A stretch of DNA of 64,000 bases from Kosakonia sacchari SP1. GTDB taxonomy: Bacteria; Pseudomonadota; Gammaproteobacteria; Enterobacterales; Enterobacteriaceae. The DNA is taken from NCBI RefSeq assembly GCF_000300455.3, contig NZ_CP007215.2:1488001-1552000 (forward strand). The letters run 5' to 3'. Within the stretch, counting starts at the first letter, position 1; the number at the start of each line of letters is the position of its first letter. Below are positions 9,506-20,869 of the stretch, piece by piece. The notes under the pieces are model-generated. The model made no database searches, was not told where the DNA came from, and was given only the letters and a program-made list of their open reading frames with translations. Both the position numbers and the translations under genes were made by a program.

Positions 9506-10687
9506 ATGTCTGCAGAATCACAATCTGTTCGTTCTTCTTCAGCGAATGTCTCGCTGTTTCGCATCGCTTTCGCGGTGTTTCTTACTTATATGACCGTTGG
9601 GCTACCGCTACCGGTGATCCCGCTGTTTGTTCACCACGAGCTCGGCTACGGCAACACGATGGTCGGTATCGCGGTCGGAATTCAGTTTCTTGCTACTGTC
9701 TTAACGCGCGGCTACGCCGGGCGGCTGGCGGATCAGTTCGGTGCCAAACGTTCAGCGTTGCAGGGGATGTTTGCCTGTGCGTTAGCCGGTGTGGCATGGC
9801 TTTTGGCCGCGTTACTGCCGGTTGAGCCACTGGCGAAATTCGCGCTGCTGGTGGTGGGGCGTTTAATTCTTGGGTTTGGTGAAAGCCAGTTACTGACCGG
9901 AACGCTAACCTGGGGTATGGGGCTGGTTGGTCCGGCGCGTTCCGGCAAAGTGATGTCGTGGAACGGAATGGCGATTTATGGTGCGCTGGCGGCCGGTGCG
10001 CCGCTGGGGTTATTGATCCACAGCCAGTTTGGTTTTGCGCCGCTTGCAGCGACCACTATCGCGTTACCATTTATCGCCTGGGCGTTTAACGGCAGCGTGC
10101 GCAAAGTCCCGGCACATGCGGGTGAGCGCCCGTCGCTGTGGAGCGTGGTTGGGCTTATCTGGCAGCCGGGGCTTGGGCTGGCATTGCAGGGCGTCGGCTT
10201 TGCGGTTATCGGTACCTTTGTGTCGCTCTATTTCGCCAGCAACGGCTGGGCAATGGCAGGCTTTACCCTGACCGCCTTTGGCGGTGCATTTGTGTTGATG
10301 CGTATTCTGTTTGGCTGGATGCCAGATCGTTTTGGCGGCGTGCGGGTAGCGGTAGCCTCGCTGATAGTTGAAACCATCGGTCTGTTGCTGCTGTGGCAGG
10401 CACACGATGCGTGGACGGCGCTGCTTGGCGCGGCGCTAACTGGCTGCGGTTGTTCATTGATTTTCCCGGCGCTCGGCGTGGAAGTGGTAAAACGCGTGCC
10501 GCCGCAGGTGCGCGGTACTGCGCTTGGCGGTTATGCCGCGTTTCAGGATATCTCGTATGCTTTTACCGGCCCGTTGACCGGCCTGCTGGCAACCTCGCTC
10601 GGCTACCCGTCGGTGTTTCTCGCCGGAGCTATCTCTGCGGTGACCGGGATTATCGTGACGTTAATCGCTTTCCGCTCACGTAAATAG
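9506..10687 (+). CDS. yfcJ: MFS transporter YfcJ
   Basis: A 393-residue major facilitator superfamily protein of the YfcJ/YhhS group, with about twelve hydrophobic segments. The drug/proton antiporter style motif between segments 2 and 3 reads [15 protein letters not shown]. coli YfcJ is one residue shorter. The natural substrate is unknown; relatives are arabinose-export or drug-efflux candidates. The start at 9506 is preceded by GGAG at good distance. A long hairpin lies 44 bp after the stop, so it is probably a single-gene unit. Confidence 0.93.
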   Translation: MSAESQSVRSSSANVSLFRIAFAVFLTYMTVGLPLPVIPLFVHHELGYGNTMVGIAVGIQFLATVLTRGYAGRLADQFGAKRSALQGMFACALAGVAWLLAALLPVEPLAKFALLVVGRLILGFGESQLLTGTLTWGMGLVGPARSGKVMSWNGMAIYGALAAGAPLGLLIHSQFGFAPLAATTIALPFIAWAFNGSVRKVPAHAGERPSLWSVVGLIWQPGLGLALQGVGFAVIGTFVSLYFASNGWAMAGFTLTAFGGAFVLMRILFGWMPDRFGGVRVAVASLIVETIGLLLLWQAHDAWTALLGAALTGCGCSLIFPALGVEVVKRVPPQVRGTALGGYAAFQDISYAFTGPLTGLLATSLGYPSVFLAGAISAVTGIIVTLIAFRSRK

Positions 10688-10708
10688 CGCAGAAAACCGC
10701 AGCAATAA

Positions 10709-12238
<1,530 letters not shown>

Positions 12239-12243
12239 AAGCG

Positions 12244-12271
12244 AATCCCCTCCAGCGGAGGGGATTTTTTT
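12244..12271. terminator. Bidirectional terminator, glycosidase and flk
   Basis: ATCCCCTCC (12245-12253) and GGAGGGGAT (12257-12265) with loop AGC are followed by a T-run on the plus strand. It lies between the convergent glycosidase and flk genes and touches the flk stop. Confidence 0.88.
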
Positions 12272-13280
12272 AACTGAGTAGCCAGAACAGGAACGCGACG
12301 ATCAGCAGGGCGATAAAGAAGAAACCCGGACGGGTAGAAATTGCCTTAACCGTCTCGACAATCGGTGCGACGAACGGGCTGTAAATCGGCTGGATATCGC
12401 GTACCTCAATCATCCCCGACGCCCGCTCGGTGCGGCGCAAGAACACATGATTAAGAATATCCTGCACCTGCGCGGTGGTTAGCACCGTCTGCGGCGTCGC
12501 TTGCCATGTCTGCTGCGCGTACTCGGTAATGCTGCGCATCTCGTTGTTATCCAGCGGTTGTTTCAGCACCGTCTGGATGACATGCAGCGTCGGTGCGGGA
12601 TGCGTGCTCAATGTCTGACGCGCCTGCAGCCAGGTCATCAGCGGCGTAAAGTGTTTTGCCGGGATCAGTTCGCCGCTTTTCACGCCGGACAGCTCCATCA
12701 TCGATTGCCAGATAAGTTTGCCCGACTCGCCGGTAGCTGCGGTCAGTTTGATAACCGCTTGGTTGAGCGAGTTATGCTCCGCAGGCAACAATGGGCGCTC
12801 GGTGGACGGACGCTGTTGCGGTTGCGGAATGGTGATTTGGTTGTTTTGCAGCATCGTCAGCACCGTTTTCAACTGCTGCGGTGTCAGCTGGCTTAGCGCC
12901 GTCTGCCCGAACTGCTGGCGAATAAAATCACTCACCGCCTGGCGATTATTCCCCTGGCTTAACAGCTCCGTCAACTGTGACACCAACTGGCGAGTTGTGT
13001 GGTTCTGCGTTGCCGTCTCTACGCGCTGGTTGAGGTTCTGTTCCGCCGCCGGAAAATGGCGGGAAAGCAGCGGCGTGTCGTTCTTCAGCCCTAAATCATG
13101 CTTAACGCCCGCCCACACTTCCGCGCTCTGCTGTTGGGTCAGCGCAATCAGGCGAATAACCAGACGCTCGAGCACGGTGCGCTGCATCGTGGATAACGGT
13201 TGTTCGCCGATATTATTAGCGGCTGGAGCTGGCTCTTGCCCGGGAGGGCGCGCGGGGGCACCCTGAATGGGTTGAATCAT
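12270..13280 (-). CDS. flk: Flagella biosynthesis regulator Flk
   Basis: Flk is an inner-membrane protein that, in Salmonella, prevents premature export of the anti-sigma factor FlgM before the flagellar hook is finished. The 336-residue protein is mostly soluble and rich in glutamine and threonine, with one transmembrane segment at its very end (FFFIALLIVAFLFWLLS), the known tail-anchored layout. The start has AGAGGAAACC upstream. It is divergent from pdxB with 108 bp between starts. Together with cheV and lrhA it suggests a motile organism. Confidence 0.92.
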   Translation of the reverse strand: MIQPIQGAPARPPGQEPAPAANNIGEQPLSTMQRTVLERLVIRLIALTQQQSAEVWAGVKHDLGLKNDTPLLSRHFPAAEQNLNQRVETATQNHTTRQLVSQLTELLSQGNNRQAVSDFIRQQFGQTALSQLTPQQLKTVLTMLQNNQITIPQPQQRPSTERPLLPAEHNSLNQAVIKLTAATGESGKLIWQSMMELSGVKSGELIPAKHFTPLMTWLQARQTLSTHPAPTLHVIQTVLKQPLDNNEMRSITEYAQQTWQATPQTVLTTAQVQDILNHVFLRRTERASGMIEVRDIQPIYSPFVAPIVETVKAISTRPGFFFIALLIVAFLFWLLS

Positions 13281-13388
13281 GGTTTCCTCTTACTCTCGCG
13301 TGGCGGTGGCGGCATTGCGGGTATGCCCGGCCGCGAGATTATGGCACACTTGCGCGCTCAACTCCCGTTCTCAAACAGGTACTGAAGC

Positions 13389-14525
13389 GTGAAAATCCTT
13401 GTTGATGAAAATATGCCTTACGCCCGCGATCTTTTTAGTCGCCTTGGCGAGGTAAAAGCGGTTCCCGGTCGCCCGATTCCCGTGGCGGAACTGGCTGATG
13501 CGGACGCCTTAATGGTGCGCTCTGTCACGAAGGTGAATGACGGTTTATTACAGGGCACGGGGATCAAATTTGTCGGCACGGCGACGGCAGGCACCGACCA
13601 TGTTGATGAGGCGTTTTTGCAACAGGCGGGCATTGCCTTTTCCGCCGCGCCAGGCTGCAACGCGATTGCGGTCGTCGAATATGTTTTCTCCTCGCTGCTG
13701 ATGCTGGCGGAGCGCGACGGCTTTGCGTTGCAGGATCGCACCGTCGGTATCGTGGGTGTCGGTAATGTGGGCGGTCGCTTACAGGCGCGGCTGGAAGCGT
13801 TTGGTGTTCGTACATTGTTGTGCGACCCGCCGCGCGCCGATCGTGGCGACGACGGGGATTTCCGCAGCCTGGATGAACTGGTGCAAGAAGCCGATGTGCT
13901 GACATTCCATACGCCGCTGTTTAAAGACGGGCCGTATAAAACGCTGCACCTGGCGGATGATGCGCTGCTTTCGCGCCTGAAGCCTGGCACTATTCTGATA
14001 AATGCCTGTCGTGGGCCGGTAGTCGATAACGCTGCGCTGCTGCAACATTTGCAGGCCGGGCAGGCGTTGAGTGTGGTGCTGGACGTGTGGGAACCGGAGC
14101 CAGATCTTAATGTCGACTTGCTTAACCTTGTCGATATCGGGACGGCGCATATCGCCGGGTACACCCTTGAAGGGAAAGCGCGCGGCACTACGCAAGTGTT
14201 TGAAGCCTTTAGCGATTTTCTCGGCAAGCGCCAGCAAGTGGCGCTCGACACGCTGCTGCCCGCACCAGAGTTTGGTCGCATCACGCTGCATGGCCCGCTT
14301 GATCAGTCAACGCTAAAAAGGCTGGTGCATTTGGTGTATGATGTGCGCCGCGACGATGCGCTGCTGCGAAAAGTAGCGGGCACGCCGGGTGAGTTTGATA
14401 AGCTGCGCAAAAATTACCTTGAGCGCCGTGAATGGTCATCGCTGTATGTGCAGTGCGATGACGCCAGCGCCGCCGCGCTGCTGCAACAGCTTGGCTTCAA
14501 CGCCACGCATAACCCGGCACGTTAA
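13389..14525 (+). CDS. pdxB: Erythronate-4-phosphate dehydrogenase PdxB
   Basis: PdxB oxidises 4-phosphoerythronate, the second step of DXP-dependent pyridoxal phosphate synthesis. The D-2-hydroxyacid dehydrogenase fold shows in the NAD site [13 protein letters not shown] and the catalytic arginine (NACRGPVVD) and histidine ([14 protein letters not shown]). A PdxB-type dimerisation domain forms the last hundred residues. The GTG at 13389 gives 378 residues, the E. coli length, beginning [15 protein letters not shown] after the start. It heads the pdxB-usg-truA-dedA group. Confidence 0.97.
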   Translation: MKILVDENMPYARDLFSRLGEVKAVPGRPIPVAELADADALMVRSVTKVNDGLLQGTGIKFVGTATAGTDHVDEAFLQQAGIAFSAAPGCNAIAVVEYVFSSLLMLAERDGFALQDRTVGIVGVGNVGGRLQARLEAFGVRTLLCDPPRADRGDDGDFRSLDELVQEADVLTFHTPLFKDGPYKTLHLADDALLSRLKPGTILINACRGPVVDNAALLQHLQAGQALSVVLDVWEPEPDLNVDLLNLVDIGTAHIAGYTLEGKARGTTQVFEAFSDFLGKRQQVALDTLLPAPEFGRITLHGPLDQSTLKRLVHLVYDVRRDDALLRKVAGTPGEFDKLRKNYLERREWSSLYVQCDDASAAALLQQLGFNATHNPAR

Positions 14526-14589
14526 TGTCATCTTAATGCTCCCTGCTGAATATGACGGCGGGGACGCTTTTTTCCTGGAGTAAATCACC

Positions 14590-15603
14590 ATGTCTGAAGG
14601 CTGGAATATTGCCGTTCTCGGCGCCACGGGCGCTGTCGGAGAAGCCTTGCTCGAAACGTTAGCGGAGCGCCAGTTCCCGGTTGGCGAAGTGTATGCGCTG
14701 GCCAGAAGCGAAAGTGCCGGTGAAAATCTGCGTTTTGCCGGTAAAACCGTGCGTGTGGAAGATGCCGCCGGGTTTGACTGGACGCAGGCGCAACTGGCCT
14801 TTTTCGTCGCGGGAGCGCAGGCTTCGGCGACCTATATTGAAGAGGCGACCAACGCTGGTTGCCTGGTGATCGACAACAGCGGTCTGTTTGCCCTGGAGCC
14901 GGATGTGCCGCTGGTGATGCCGGATGTTAACCCGTTCGTACTGGCGGATTATCGTAATCGCAACATTATTGCCGTGCCGGATAGTCTCACCAGCCAGTTG
15001 CTGGCGGCACTGAAACCGCTGATTGATGAAGGCGGTTTATCTCGCGTGAGCGTAACCTGTCTGCTGTCCGTTTCCCGCAACGGCAAGCAGGCGGTGGATG
15101 CGCTGGCCGGGCAGAGCGCCAAACTGTTGAACGGTATCCCGATTGATGAAGACGACTATTTTGGCCGCCAGTTGGCGTTCAACATGCTGCCGCTGCTGTC
15201 GGACAGCGAAGGCAGCGTGCGTGAAGAGCGGGTTCTCGTCGATCAGATGCGCAAAATTTTGCAGGACGAAGGACTGATGATCTCGGCGAATTGCGTACAG
15301 TCGCCGGTATTTTACGGCCACGCGCAGATGGTGAGCTTTGAAGCGATTCGTCCACTGGCGGCGGAAGAGGCACGCGATGCGTTCAGCCGCTTTGAAGATA
15401 TCGCGCTCTCTGAAGCGGGGGAGTTCCCGACACAGGTTGGCGATGCCTCCGGCCAGGCGCACCTTTCCGTAGGTTGCGTGCGTAACGATTACGGTATGCC
15501 GGAGCAGGTGCAGTTCTGGTCGGTTGCCGATAACGTACGTTTTGGCGGTGCGCTGATGGCGGTGAAAGTCGCTGAAAAATTGGTTCAGGAGTATCTGTAC
15601 TGA
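14590..15603 (+). CDS. usg: Usg-1, aspartate-semialdehyde dehydrogenase homologue without catalytic cysteine
   Basis: A 337-residue protein homologous to aspartate-semialdehyde dehydrogenase. The amino-terminal NADP fold is present ([12 protein letters not shown] near residue 11). The catalytic NCTT motif of true Asd enzymes is replaced by DSLTSQ, so no nucleophilic cysteine sits at that position; the same is true of E. coli Usg. It should therefore not be an Asd, and its role is unknown. It lies 64 bp after pdxB and overlaps truA by the TGATG arrangement, so its translation may drive truA. Confidence 0.92.
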   Translation: MSEGWNIAVLGATGAVGEALLETLAERQFPVGEVYALARSESAGENLRFAGKTVRVEDAAGFDWTQAQLAFFVAGAQASATYIEEATNAGCLVIDNSGLFALEPDVPLVMPDVNPFVLADYRNRNIIAVPDSLTSQLLAALKPLIDEGGLSRVSVTCLLSVSRNGKQAVDALAGQSAKLLNGIPIDEDDYFGRQLAFNMLPLLSDSEGSVREERVLVDQMRKILQDEGLMISANCVQSPVFYGHAQMVSFEAIRPLAAEEARDAFSRFEDIALSEAGEFPTQVGDASGQAHLSVGCVRNDYGMPEQVQFWSVADNVRFGGALMAVKVAEKLVQEYLY

Positions 15604-16415
15604 TGCAGGACGAGCTAAAAGCGCCGGTCTACAAAATCGCGCTTGGCATTGAGTATGACGGCAGCAAGTATTACGGCTGGCAACGTCAGCAGGAAGTACG
15701 CAGCGTGCAGGAGAAGCTGGAGAAAGCGCTCTCGCAGGTGGCCAACGAGCCCATTAACGTGTTCTGCGCCGGGCGTACCGACGCAGGCGTACACGCGACC
15801 GGCCAGGTGGTGCATTTTGAAACCACGGCGCTGCGCAAAGACGCAGCCTGGACGCTGGGTGTAAATGCGAATTTGCCTGGTGACATCGCGGTACGTTGGG
15901 TCAAAGATGTCCCGGATGATTTTCATGCGCGTTTTAGCGCCACGGCTCGCCGTTACCGCTATGTCATCTACAATCATCGTTTGCGCCCGGCGGTGCTCGG
16001 TCACGGTGTGACGCACTATCACCAGCCGCTGGACGCGGAGCGCATGCACCGTGCGGCGCAGTGTCTGCTTGGTGAAAACGACTTTACCTCGTTTCGCGCG
16101 GTGCAGTGTCAGTCGCGCACGCCGTGGCGCAACCTGATGCATATCAACGTCAGCCGTTACGGCGCTTATATTGTGGTCGATATCAAAGCCAATGCCTTTG
16201 TGCATCATATGGTCAGGAATATTGTCGGCAGCCTGATGGAAGTAGGCGCCCACAACCAGCCGGAGAGCTGGATAGCAGAGTTGCTGGCGGTAAAGGACAG
16301 AACGCTGGCGGCAGCAACGGCGAAAGCGGAAGGGCTCTATCTGGTGTCGGTGGATTATCCCGCGCGCTTTGAGCTTCCCGCTGCGCCAATGGGCCCGCTG
16401 TTCCTGGCGGACTAG
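15603..16415 (+). CDS. truA: tRNA pseudouridine(38-40) synthase TruA
   Basis: TruA isomerises uridines 38, 39 and 40 in tRNA anticodon stems. The 270-residue protein has the catalytic aspartate D60 in [14 protein letters not shown] and the family stretch [13 protein letters not shown]. Its length equals E. coli TruA. The ATG overlaps the usg stop (TGATG). The first few residues differ from E. coli, as usual, but the rest is near-identical. dedA follows after 27 bp. Confidence 0.97.
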   Translation: MQDELKAPVYKIALGIEYDGSKYYGWQRQQEVRSVQEKLEKALSQVANEPINVFCAGRTDAGVHATGQVVHFETTALRKDAAWTLGVNANLPGDIAVRWVKDVPDDFHARFSATARRYRYVIYNHRLRPAVLGHGVTHYHQPLDAERMHRAAQCLLGENDFTSFRAVQCQSRTPWRNLMHINVSRYGAYIVVDIKANAFVHHMVRNIVGSLMEVGAHNQPESWIAELLAVKDRTLAAATAKAEGLYLVSVDYPARFELPAAPMGPLFLAD

Positions 16416-16442
16416 TCGCAATTTAAAAAGGCATAACCAGAC

Positions 16443-17102
16443 ATGGACTTAATACACTTCCTTATTGATTTCATCCTGCATATTGATGTGCACCTGGCGG
16501 AGCTGGTAGCGCAATACGGCATCTGGGTTTACGCCATCCTGTTCCTGATCCTGTTTTGCGAAACCGGCCTGGTGGTGACCCCGTTTTTGCCGGGTGATTC
16601 GCTGCTGTTTGTCGCTGGTGCGCTGGCCTCGCTTGGCACCAACGATCTGAATGTCCATATGATGGTGGTGCTGATGTTGGTCGCCGCGATTGCGGGCGAT
16701 GCGGTGAATTACACCATTGGACGTTTATTTGGTGAGCGTTTATTCAGCAATCCGGATTCAAAGATTTTCCGTCGCAGCTATCTCGATAAAACGCATCAGT
16801 TTTATGAGAAGCACGGGGGAAAAACGATTATCCTGGCGCGTTTTGTGCCGATCGTGCGTACTTTTGCACCTTTTGTCGCTGGCATGGGGCATATGTCCTA
16901 TCGTCACTTCGCGCTGTTCAACGTGGCTGGCGCGCTGCTGTGGGTATTACTGTTCACCTACGCAGGCTATTTCTTTGGCACCATCCCGGCGATTCAGGAG
17001 AATCTTAAGCTGCTGATTGTGGGAATTATCGTGGTGTCTATACTTCCCGGAGTGTTTGAAGTTATTCGTCATCGTCGCGCCGCGTCGCGACAGGCAAAAT
17101 AA
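16443..17102 (+). CDS. dedA: DedA-family membrane protein
   Basis: A 219-residue inner-membrane protein of the DedA/VTT superfamily, whose members flip lipid carriers or phospholipids and depend on proton motive force; the exact DedA substrate is not certain. Family features are visible: [17 protein letters not shown] near residue 40, with the acidic residues needed in relatives, and the arginine motif [17 protein letters not shown] near residue 130. Several hydrophobic segments span the length. It ends the pdxB-usg-truA-dedA unit before a hairpin. Confidence 0.94.
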   Translation: MDLIHFLIDFILHIDVHLAELVAQYGIWVYAILFLILFCETGLVVTPFLPGDSLLFVAGALASLGTNDLNVHMMVVLMLVAAIAGDAVNYTIGRLFGERLFSNPDSKIFRRSYLDKTHQFYEKHGGKTIILARFVPIVRTFAPFVAGMGHMSYRHFALFNVAGALLWVLLFTYAGYFFGTIPAIQENLKLLIVGIIVVSILPGVFEVIRHRRAASRQAK

Positions 17103-17108
17103 GAAGTC

Positions 17109-17131
17109 AGTGGCGGTTCGACCACTTTTTT
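17109..17131 (+). terminator. Terminator after dedA
   Basis: AGTGG (17109-17113) pairs with CCACT (17122-17126) around CGGTTCGA and runs into a tract of Ts. The stem is short but the T-run is good. Confidence 0.6.
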
Positions 17132-17205
17132 ATCCCAAGTTGCGAACCGTTATGTTTTAATGTGCACCATTTATGGGCTACCAGGTTCATGTATAAAGGT
17201 TATCA

Positions 17206-18120
17206 ATGAGCTGGATTGAAAGAATTAAGAGCAACATTACCCCCACCCGTAAGGCGAGCATTCCTGAAGGCGTGTGGACAAAATGCGACAGCTGCGGCCA
17301 GGTGCTGTATCGCGCCGAGCTGGAGCGTAACCTTGAGGTCTGCCCGAAATGTGACCACCACATGCGGATGTCAGCGCGTAATCGCCTGCATAGCCTGCTG
17401 GATGAAGGTTCACTGGTAGAACTGGGTAGCGAACTTGAGCCGAAAGATGTGCTGAAGTTCCGCGACTCCAAAAAATACAAAGACCGTCTGGCGACAGCGC
17501 AGAAGGAAACCGGCGAGAAAGACGCGCTGGTGGTAATGAAAGGCACGCTGCACGGCATGCCAGTTGTGGCCGCAGCGTTTGAGTTCGCCTTTATGGGCGG
17601 CTCCATGGGTTCGGTTGTCGGCGCGCGTTTTGTACGTGCGGTCGAGCAGGCGCTGGAAGACAACTGCCCGCTTATCTGCTTCTCCGCTTCCGGCGGTGCG
17701 CGTATGCAGGAAGCGCTGATGTCGCTGATGCAGATGGCGAAAACCTCTGCCGCGCTGGCGAAAATGCAGGAGCGCGGTCTGCCGTATATCTCCGTGTTGA
17801 CCGACCCGACCATGGGCGGCGTCTCCGCAAGCTTCGCGATGCTGGGCGATCTGAACATCGCTGAGCCGAAGGCGTTGATTGGTTTTGCCGGTCCGCGCGT
17901 TATCGAGCAAACCGTGCGTGAAAAACTACCGCCGGGCTTCCAGCGCAGTGAGTTCCTGATTGAAAAAGGCGCAATCGATATGATTATCCGCCGCCCGGAA
18001 CTGCGCCTTAAACTGGCGCGTATCCTGGCGAAGCTGATGAATCTGCCGTCGCCGGAACCGGAAGAAACGTTGACGGGCACGGTGATGCCGTCACCGACCG
18101 ATCAGGAAGGCGAAGCCTGA
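17206..18120 (+). CDS. accD: Acetyl-CoA carboxylase carboxyltransferase subunit beta AccD
   Basis: AccD pairs with AccA to transfer carboxyl from biotin to acetyl-CoA, making malonyl-CoA for fatty acid synthesis, upstream of the FabB step also encoded here. The four-cysteine zinc ribbon is intact (C27, C30, C46, C49), and the carboxyltransferase core follows with [12 protein letters not shown] and [16 protein letters not shown]. The 304 residues equal the E. coli length. A strong terminator follows, so folC probably has its own promoter or depends on read-through. Confidence 0.98.
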   Translation: MSWIERIKSNITPTRKASIPEGVWTKCDSCGQVLYRAELERNLEVCPKCDHHMRMSARNRLHSLLDEGSLVELGSELEPKDVLKFRDSKKYKDRLATAQKETGEKDALVVMKGTLHGMPVVAAAFEFAFMGGSMGSVVGARFVRAVEQALEDNCPLICFSASGGARMQEALMSLMQMAKTSAALAKMQERGLPYISVLTDPTMGGVSASFAMLGDLNIAEPKALIGFAGPRVIEQTVREKLPPGFQRSEFLIEKGAIDMIIRRPELRLKLARILAKLMNLPSPEPEETLTGTVMPSPTDQEGEA

Positions 18121-18128
18121 TAATACCG

Positions 18129-18164
18129 AAGGGCAGAGCCAACAGGCTCTGCCCTTTTGCTTTT
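18129..18164 (+). terminator. accD intrinsic terminator
   Basis: GGGCAGAGCC (18131-18140) and GGCTCTGCCC (18145-18154) form a perfect 10-bp stem with loop AACA, extended by A-T pairs and followed by two T-tracts. Confidence 0.92.
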
Positions 18165-18190
18165 CAAACCGTACATTATTAACGGGCATC

Positions 18191-19462
18191 ATGGACACAA
18201 AACGCATTCCGCAAGCCACGTCGCCCCTGGCCGCGTGGCTTTCTTATCTGGAAAACCTGCACAGTAAAACCATCGATTTGGGCCTTGAACGCGTAAGCCA
18301 GGTGGCGGCGCGTCTTGATGTGCTCCGTCCCGCGCCGTTTGTCTTTACCGTTGCCGGAACCAATGGCAAAGGCACGACCTGCCGTACCCTGGAATCCATC
18401 TTACTGGCGGCGGGTTATCGCGTCGGCGTTTACAGTTCACCGCATCTGGTGCGTTACACCGAGCGCGTGCGCGTGCAGGGTGATGAGCTGGCCGAGAGCG
18501 CTCATACTCACTCGTTTGCCGAAATTGAAGCGGTGCGTGGCGATATTTCGCTGAGTTATTTTGAATATGGCACCCTGTCGGCGCTGTGGCTGTTTAAACA
18601 GGCGCAGCTTGACGTGGTGATCCTTGAAGTCGGCCTTGGTGGTCGCCTGGACGCGACCAATCTGGTCGATGCCGATGTCGCCGTTGTCACCAGCATTGCG
18701 CTTGATCATACCGACTGGCTGGGACCAGATCGTGAAAGTATTGGCCGCGAAAAAGCGGGGATCTTCCGCGCCGGGAAACCGGCGGTGGTGGGCGAACCGG
18801 ACATGCCGCACACCATTGCCGAGGTGGCGCAGGAAAAAGGTGCTAAATTGCTGCGTCGCGGCGTGGACTGGCAGTATGACGTGGGCGCTGATAGCTGGCG
18901 TTTTCGCGATGCGCAGGGCGAGCTGAACGGATTGCCGCTACCGCAGGTGCCGCAGCCAAATGCCGCAACGGCTTTAGCCGCGCTGCGCGCCAGCAAGCTG
19001 GCGGTGAACGAGCAGGCTATCCGCGACGGCATCGCCGGGGCGATTTTACCCGGACGCTTCCAGATTGTGAGCGAATCGCCGCGTCTTATTCTCGATGTCG
19101 CGCATAATCCTCACGCGGCAGGTTATCTTGCCGATCGTCTTTCCGCGCAGCCGAAAACCGGGCGTGTGCTGGCAGTGATCGGTATGCTGCATGATAAAGA
19201 CATCGCCGGAACGCTTGCCTGTCTGGAGCCAGTGGTCGATAGCTGGTATTGTGCCCCTCTGGAAGGGCCGCGCGGTGCGACAGCGGAACAACTGCTGGAA
19301 CATCTGCAAACCGGTCGTGCATGGCCGGATGTCGCGCAGGCCTGGCAGGCGGCAATGGCGGACGCTAACGCCTGCGATACCGTGCTGGTGTGTGGCTCGT
19401 TCCACACGGTGGCGCATGTCATGGAAGCGATGGAAAAAGCGGGGAGAACCGGTGGCAAGTAA
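18191..19462 (+). CDS. folC: Dihydrofolate synthase / folylpolyglutamate synthase FolC
   Basis: FolC adds glutamate to dihydropteroate to make dihydrofolate and later extends folates with further glutamates. The Mur-ligase ATP loop GTNGKGTT is at residues 56-63. The conserved GREKAGIFR, HTDWLG and LPGRFQ stretches and the carboxy-terminal VCGSFHTVAHVME are present. It has 423 residues against 422 in E. coli. Its end overlaps dedD by 11 bases, so the two are translated from one message. Confidence 0.97.
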   Translation: MDTKRIPQATSPLAAWLSYLENLHSKTIDLGLERVSQVAARLDVLRPAPFVFTVAGTNGKGTTCRTLESILLAAGYRVGVYSSPHLVRYTERVRVQGDELAESAHTHSFAEIEAVRGDISLSYFEYGTLSALWLFKQAQLDVVILEVGLGGRLDATNLVDADVAVVTSIALDHTDWLGPDRESIGREKAGIFRAGKPAVVGEPDMPHTIAEVAQEKGAKLLRRGVDWQYDVGADSWRFRDAQGELNGLPLPQVPQPNAATALAALRASKLAVNEQAIRDGIAGAILPGRFQIVSESPRLILDVAHNPHAAGYLADRLSAQPKTGRVLAVIGMLHDKDIAGTLACLEPVVDSWYCAPLEGPRGATAEQLLEHLQTGRAWPDVAQAWQAAMADANACDTVLVCGSFHTVAHVMEAMEKAGRTGGK

Positions 19463-20153
19463 GTTTCAGAACCGTTTGATGGGTACCATTGTGCTGGTCG
19501 CTCTCGGGGTGATTATTCTCCCTGGGCTACTCGACGGGCAGAAAAAGCATTACCAGGATGAATTCGCAGCAATTCCGCTGGTGCCGAAACCCGGCGATCG
19601 CGATGAGCCGGATATGATGCCTGCGGCAACGCAAGCGTTACCGGCGCAGCCGCCGGAAGGGGCTGCTGAAGAGGTGCGCGCCGGTAACGCGGCTGCGCCA
19701 TCGCTGGATTCGTCGCGCCTGGCGGCAAACGACAACCCGGACCCGGAAGTGACCAGTACGCCAGTAGAACAGCCCAAACCAAAACCTGTCGAGAAGCCGC
19801 AGCCAAAACCGCAACCGCAGCAGCAGGCACAACCGCCAGCCGCGCGTGAGCAGCAGACGGCGGCCAGCGACGCGCCGGCGAAAGCGCAGGAAGATAAATC
19901 CGCGCCGACCGGTAAAGCGTATGTGGTGCAACTGGGCGCGCTGAAAAACGCCGATAAAGTGAATGAAGTGGTGGGCAAATTGCGTGGCGCGGGGTATCGC
20001 GTTTACACGTCGCCGACGACGCCAGTTCAGGGTAAAATCACCCGCATTCTGGTGGGACCGGATGCATCACGGGACAAGCTAAAAGATTCGCTCGGCGAGC
20101 TTAAACAGATCTCGGGTTTAAGCGGTGTCGTCATGAACTATAGCGCGAATTAA
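19452..20153 (+). CDS. dedD: Cell division protein DedD (SPOR domain)
   Basis: DedD is a septal-ring protein with one amino-terminal transmembrane segment (TIVLVALGVIILPGLL), a long periplasmic proline-rich linker and a carboxy-terminal SPOR domain (from about TGKAYVVQLGALKNADKV) that binds denuded glycan at the septum. I set the start at the GTG at 19452, inside folC, because it gives ASKFQNRLMGTIVLVALG right after the first residue, as in E. coli. The product has 233 residues against 220; the extra length is in the Pro/Lys/Gln linker, which tolerates changes. Confidence 0.93.
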   Translation: MASKFQNRLMGTIVLVALGVIILPGLLDGQKKHYQDEFAAIPLVPKPGDRDEPDMMPAATQALPAQPPEGAAEEVRAGNAAAPSLDSSRLAANDNPDPEVTSTPVEQPKPKPVEKPQPKPQPQQQAQPPAAREQQTAASDAPAKAQEDKSAPTGKAYVVQLGALKNADKVNEVVGKLRGAGYRVYTSPTTPVQGKITRILVGPDASRDKLKDSLGELKQISGLSGVVMNYSAN

Positions 20154-20234
20154 TGGCTGAAACGTGCCTCACGTTTTGAGGTAAGTGGGTAAGAGAAGCC
20201 AATAATTACCACGCCCGAAGAGGCCAAAGTTCCG

Positions 20235-20270
20235 ATGGCGTTGAATATTTTTTCAGCGCCATTTTTATTT
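20235..20270 (+). terminator. Terminator after dedD
   Basis: ATGGCGTTGAA (20235-20245) and TTCAGCGCCAT (20252-20262) make an 11-bp stem with one G-T pair and a six-base loop, followed by TTTTTATTT. It separates dedD from the cvpA promoter. Confidence 0.88.
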
Positions 20271-20291
20271 CCGCGCGGGAAGGAAATCCCT

Positions 20292-20320
20292 ACGCAAACG
20301 TTTTCTTTTTCTGTTAGAAT
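20292..20320 (+). promoter_or_regulatory. PurR operator and promoter of cvpA-purF
   Basis: ACGCAAACGTTTTCTT (20292-20307) fits the PurR consensus (ACGCAAACGTTTnCnT) essentially throughout. A TAGAAT -10 box lies at 20315-20320; no good -35 is visible because the operator occupies that place. PurR with hypoxanthine or guanine represses this unit in E. coli. Confidence 0.9.
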
Positions 20321-20363
20321 GCGCCCCGAACTGGACGACAGGGCGTAAAATCGTGGGACACAT

Positions 20364-20852
20364 ATGGTCTGGATTGATTACGCCATCATTGCGGTGATTG
20401 GTTTTTCTTGTCTGGTAAGCCTGATCCGCGGCTTTGTTCGTGAAGCGTTATCACTGGTGACATGGGGCTGTGCTTTCTTTGTTGCCAGTCATTACTACAC
20501 TTACCTGTCTGTCTGGTTCACGGGCTTTGAAGACGAACTGGTACGCAATGGCATCGCCATCGCGGTCCTGTTTATCGCGACGCTGATTGTTGGCGCTATC
20601 GTTAACTATGTGATCGGTGCGCTGGTGGAGAAAACCGGCCTGTCGGGTACAGACAGGGTGTTGGGGATCTGTTTTGGCGCGCTACGCGGCGTGCTGATCG
20701 TCGCCGCCATTCTGTTCTTTCTGGATACCTTTACAGGCCTGTCGAAGAGTGAAGACTGGCAGAAGTCGCAGCTTATCCCGCAATTCAGCTTCATTATCAG
20801 GTGGTTCTTTGACTATCTGCAAAGCTCGTCGAGTTTCTTGCCCAGGGTATAA
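20364..20852 (+). CDS. cvpA: Colicin V production protein CvpA
   Basis: A 162-residue inner-membrane protein with four hydrophobic segments, first named because E. coli needs it for colicin V production and later linked to envelope stress and bile resistance. The molecular role is unsettled. WIDYAIIAVIGFSCLVSLIRGFVREALSL at its start is the typical family opening, in pieces of the first 30 residues. It is the first gene after the PurR-controlled promoter and is cotranscribed with purF in E. coli. Here a 146-bp palindromic repeat separates it from purF. Confidence 0.95.
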   Translation: MVWIDYAIIAVIGFSCLVSLIRGFVREALSLVTWGCAFFVASHYYTYLSVWFTGFEDELVRNGIAIAVLFIATLIVGAIVNYVIGALVEKTGLSGTDRVLGICFGALRGVLIVAAILFFLDTFTGLSKSEDWQKSQLIPQFSFIIRWFFDYLQSSSSFLPRV

Positions 20853-20869
20853 ACCCTGAGATGTGGCTT

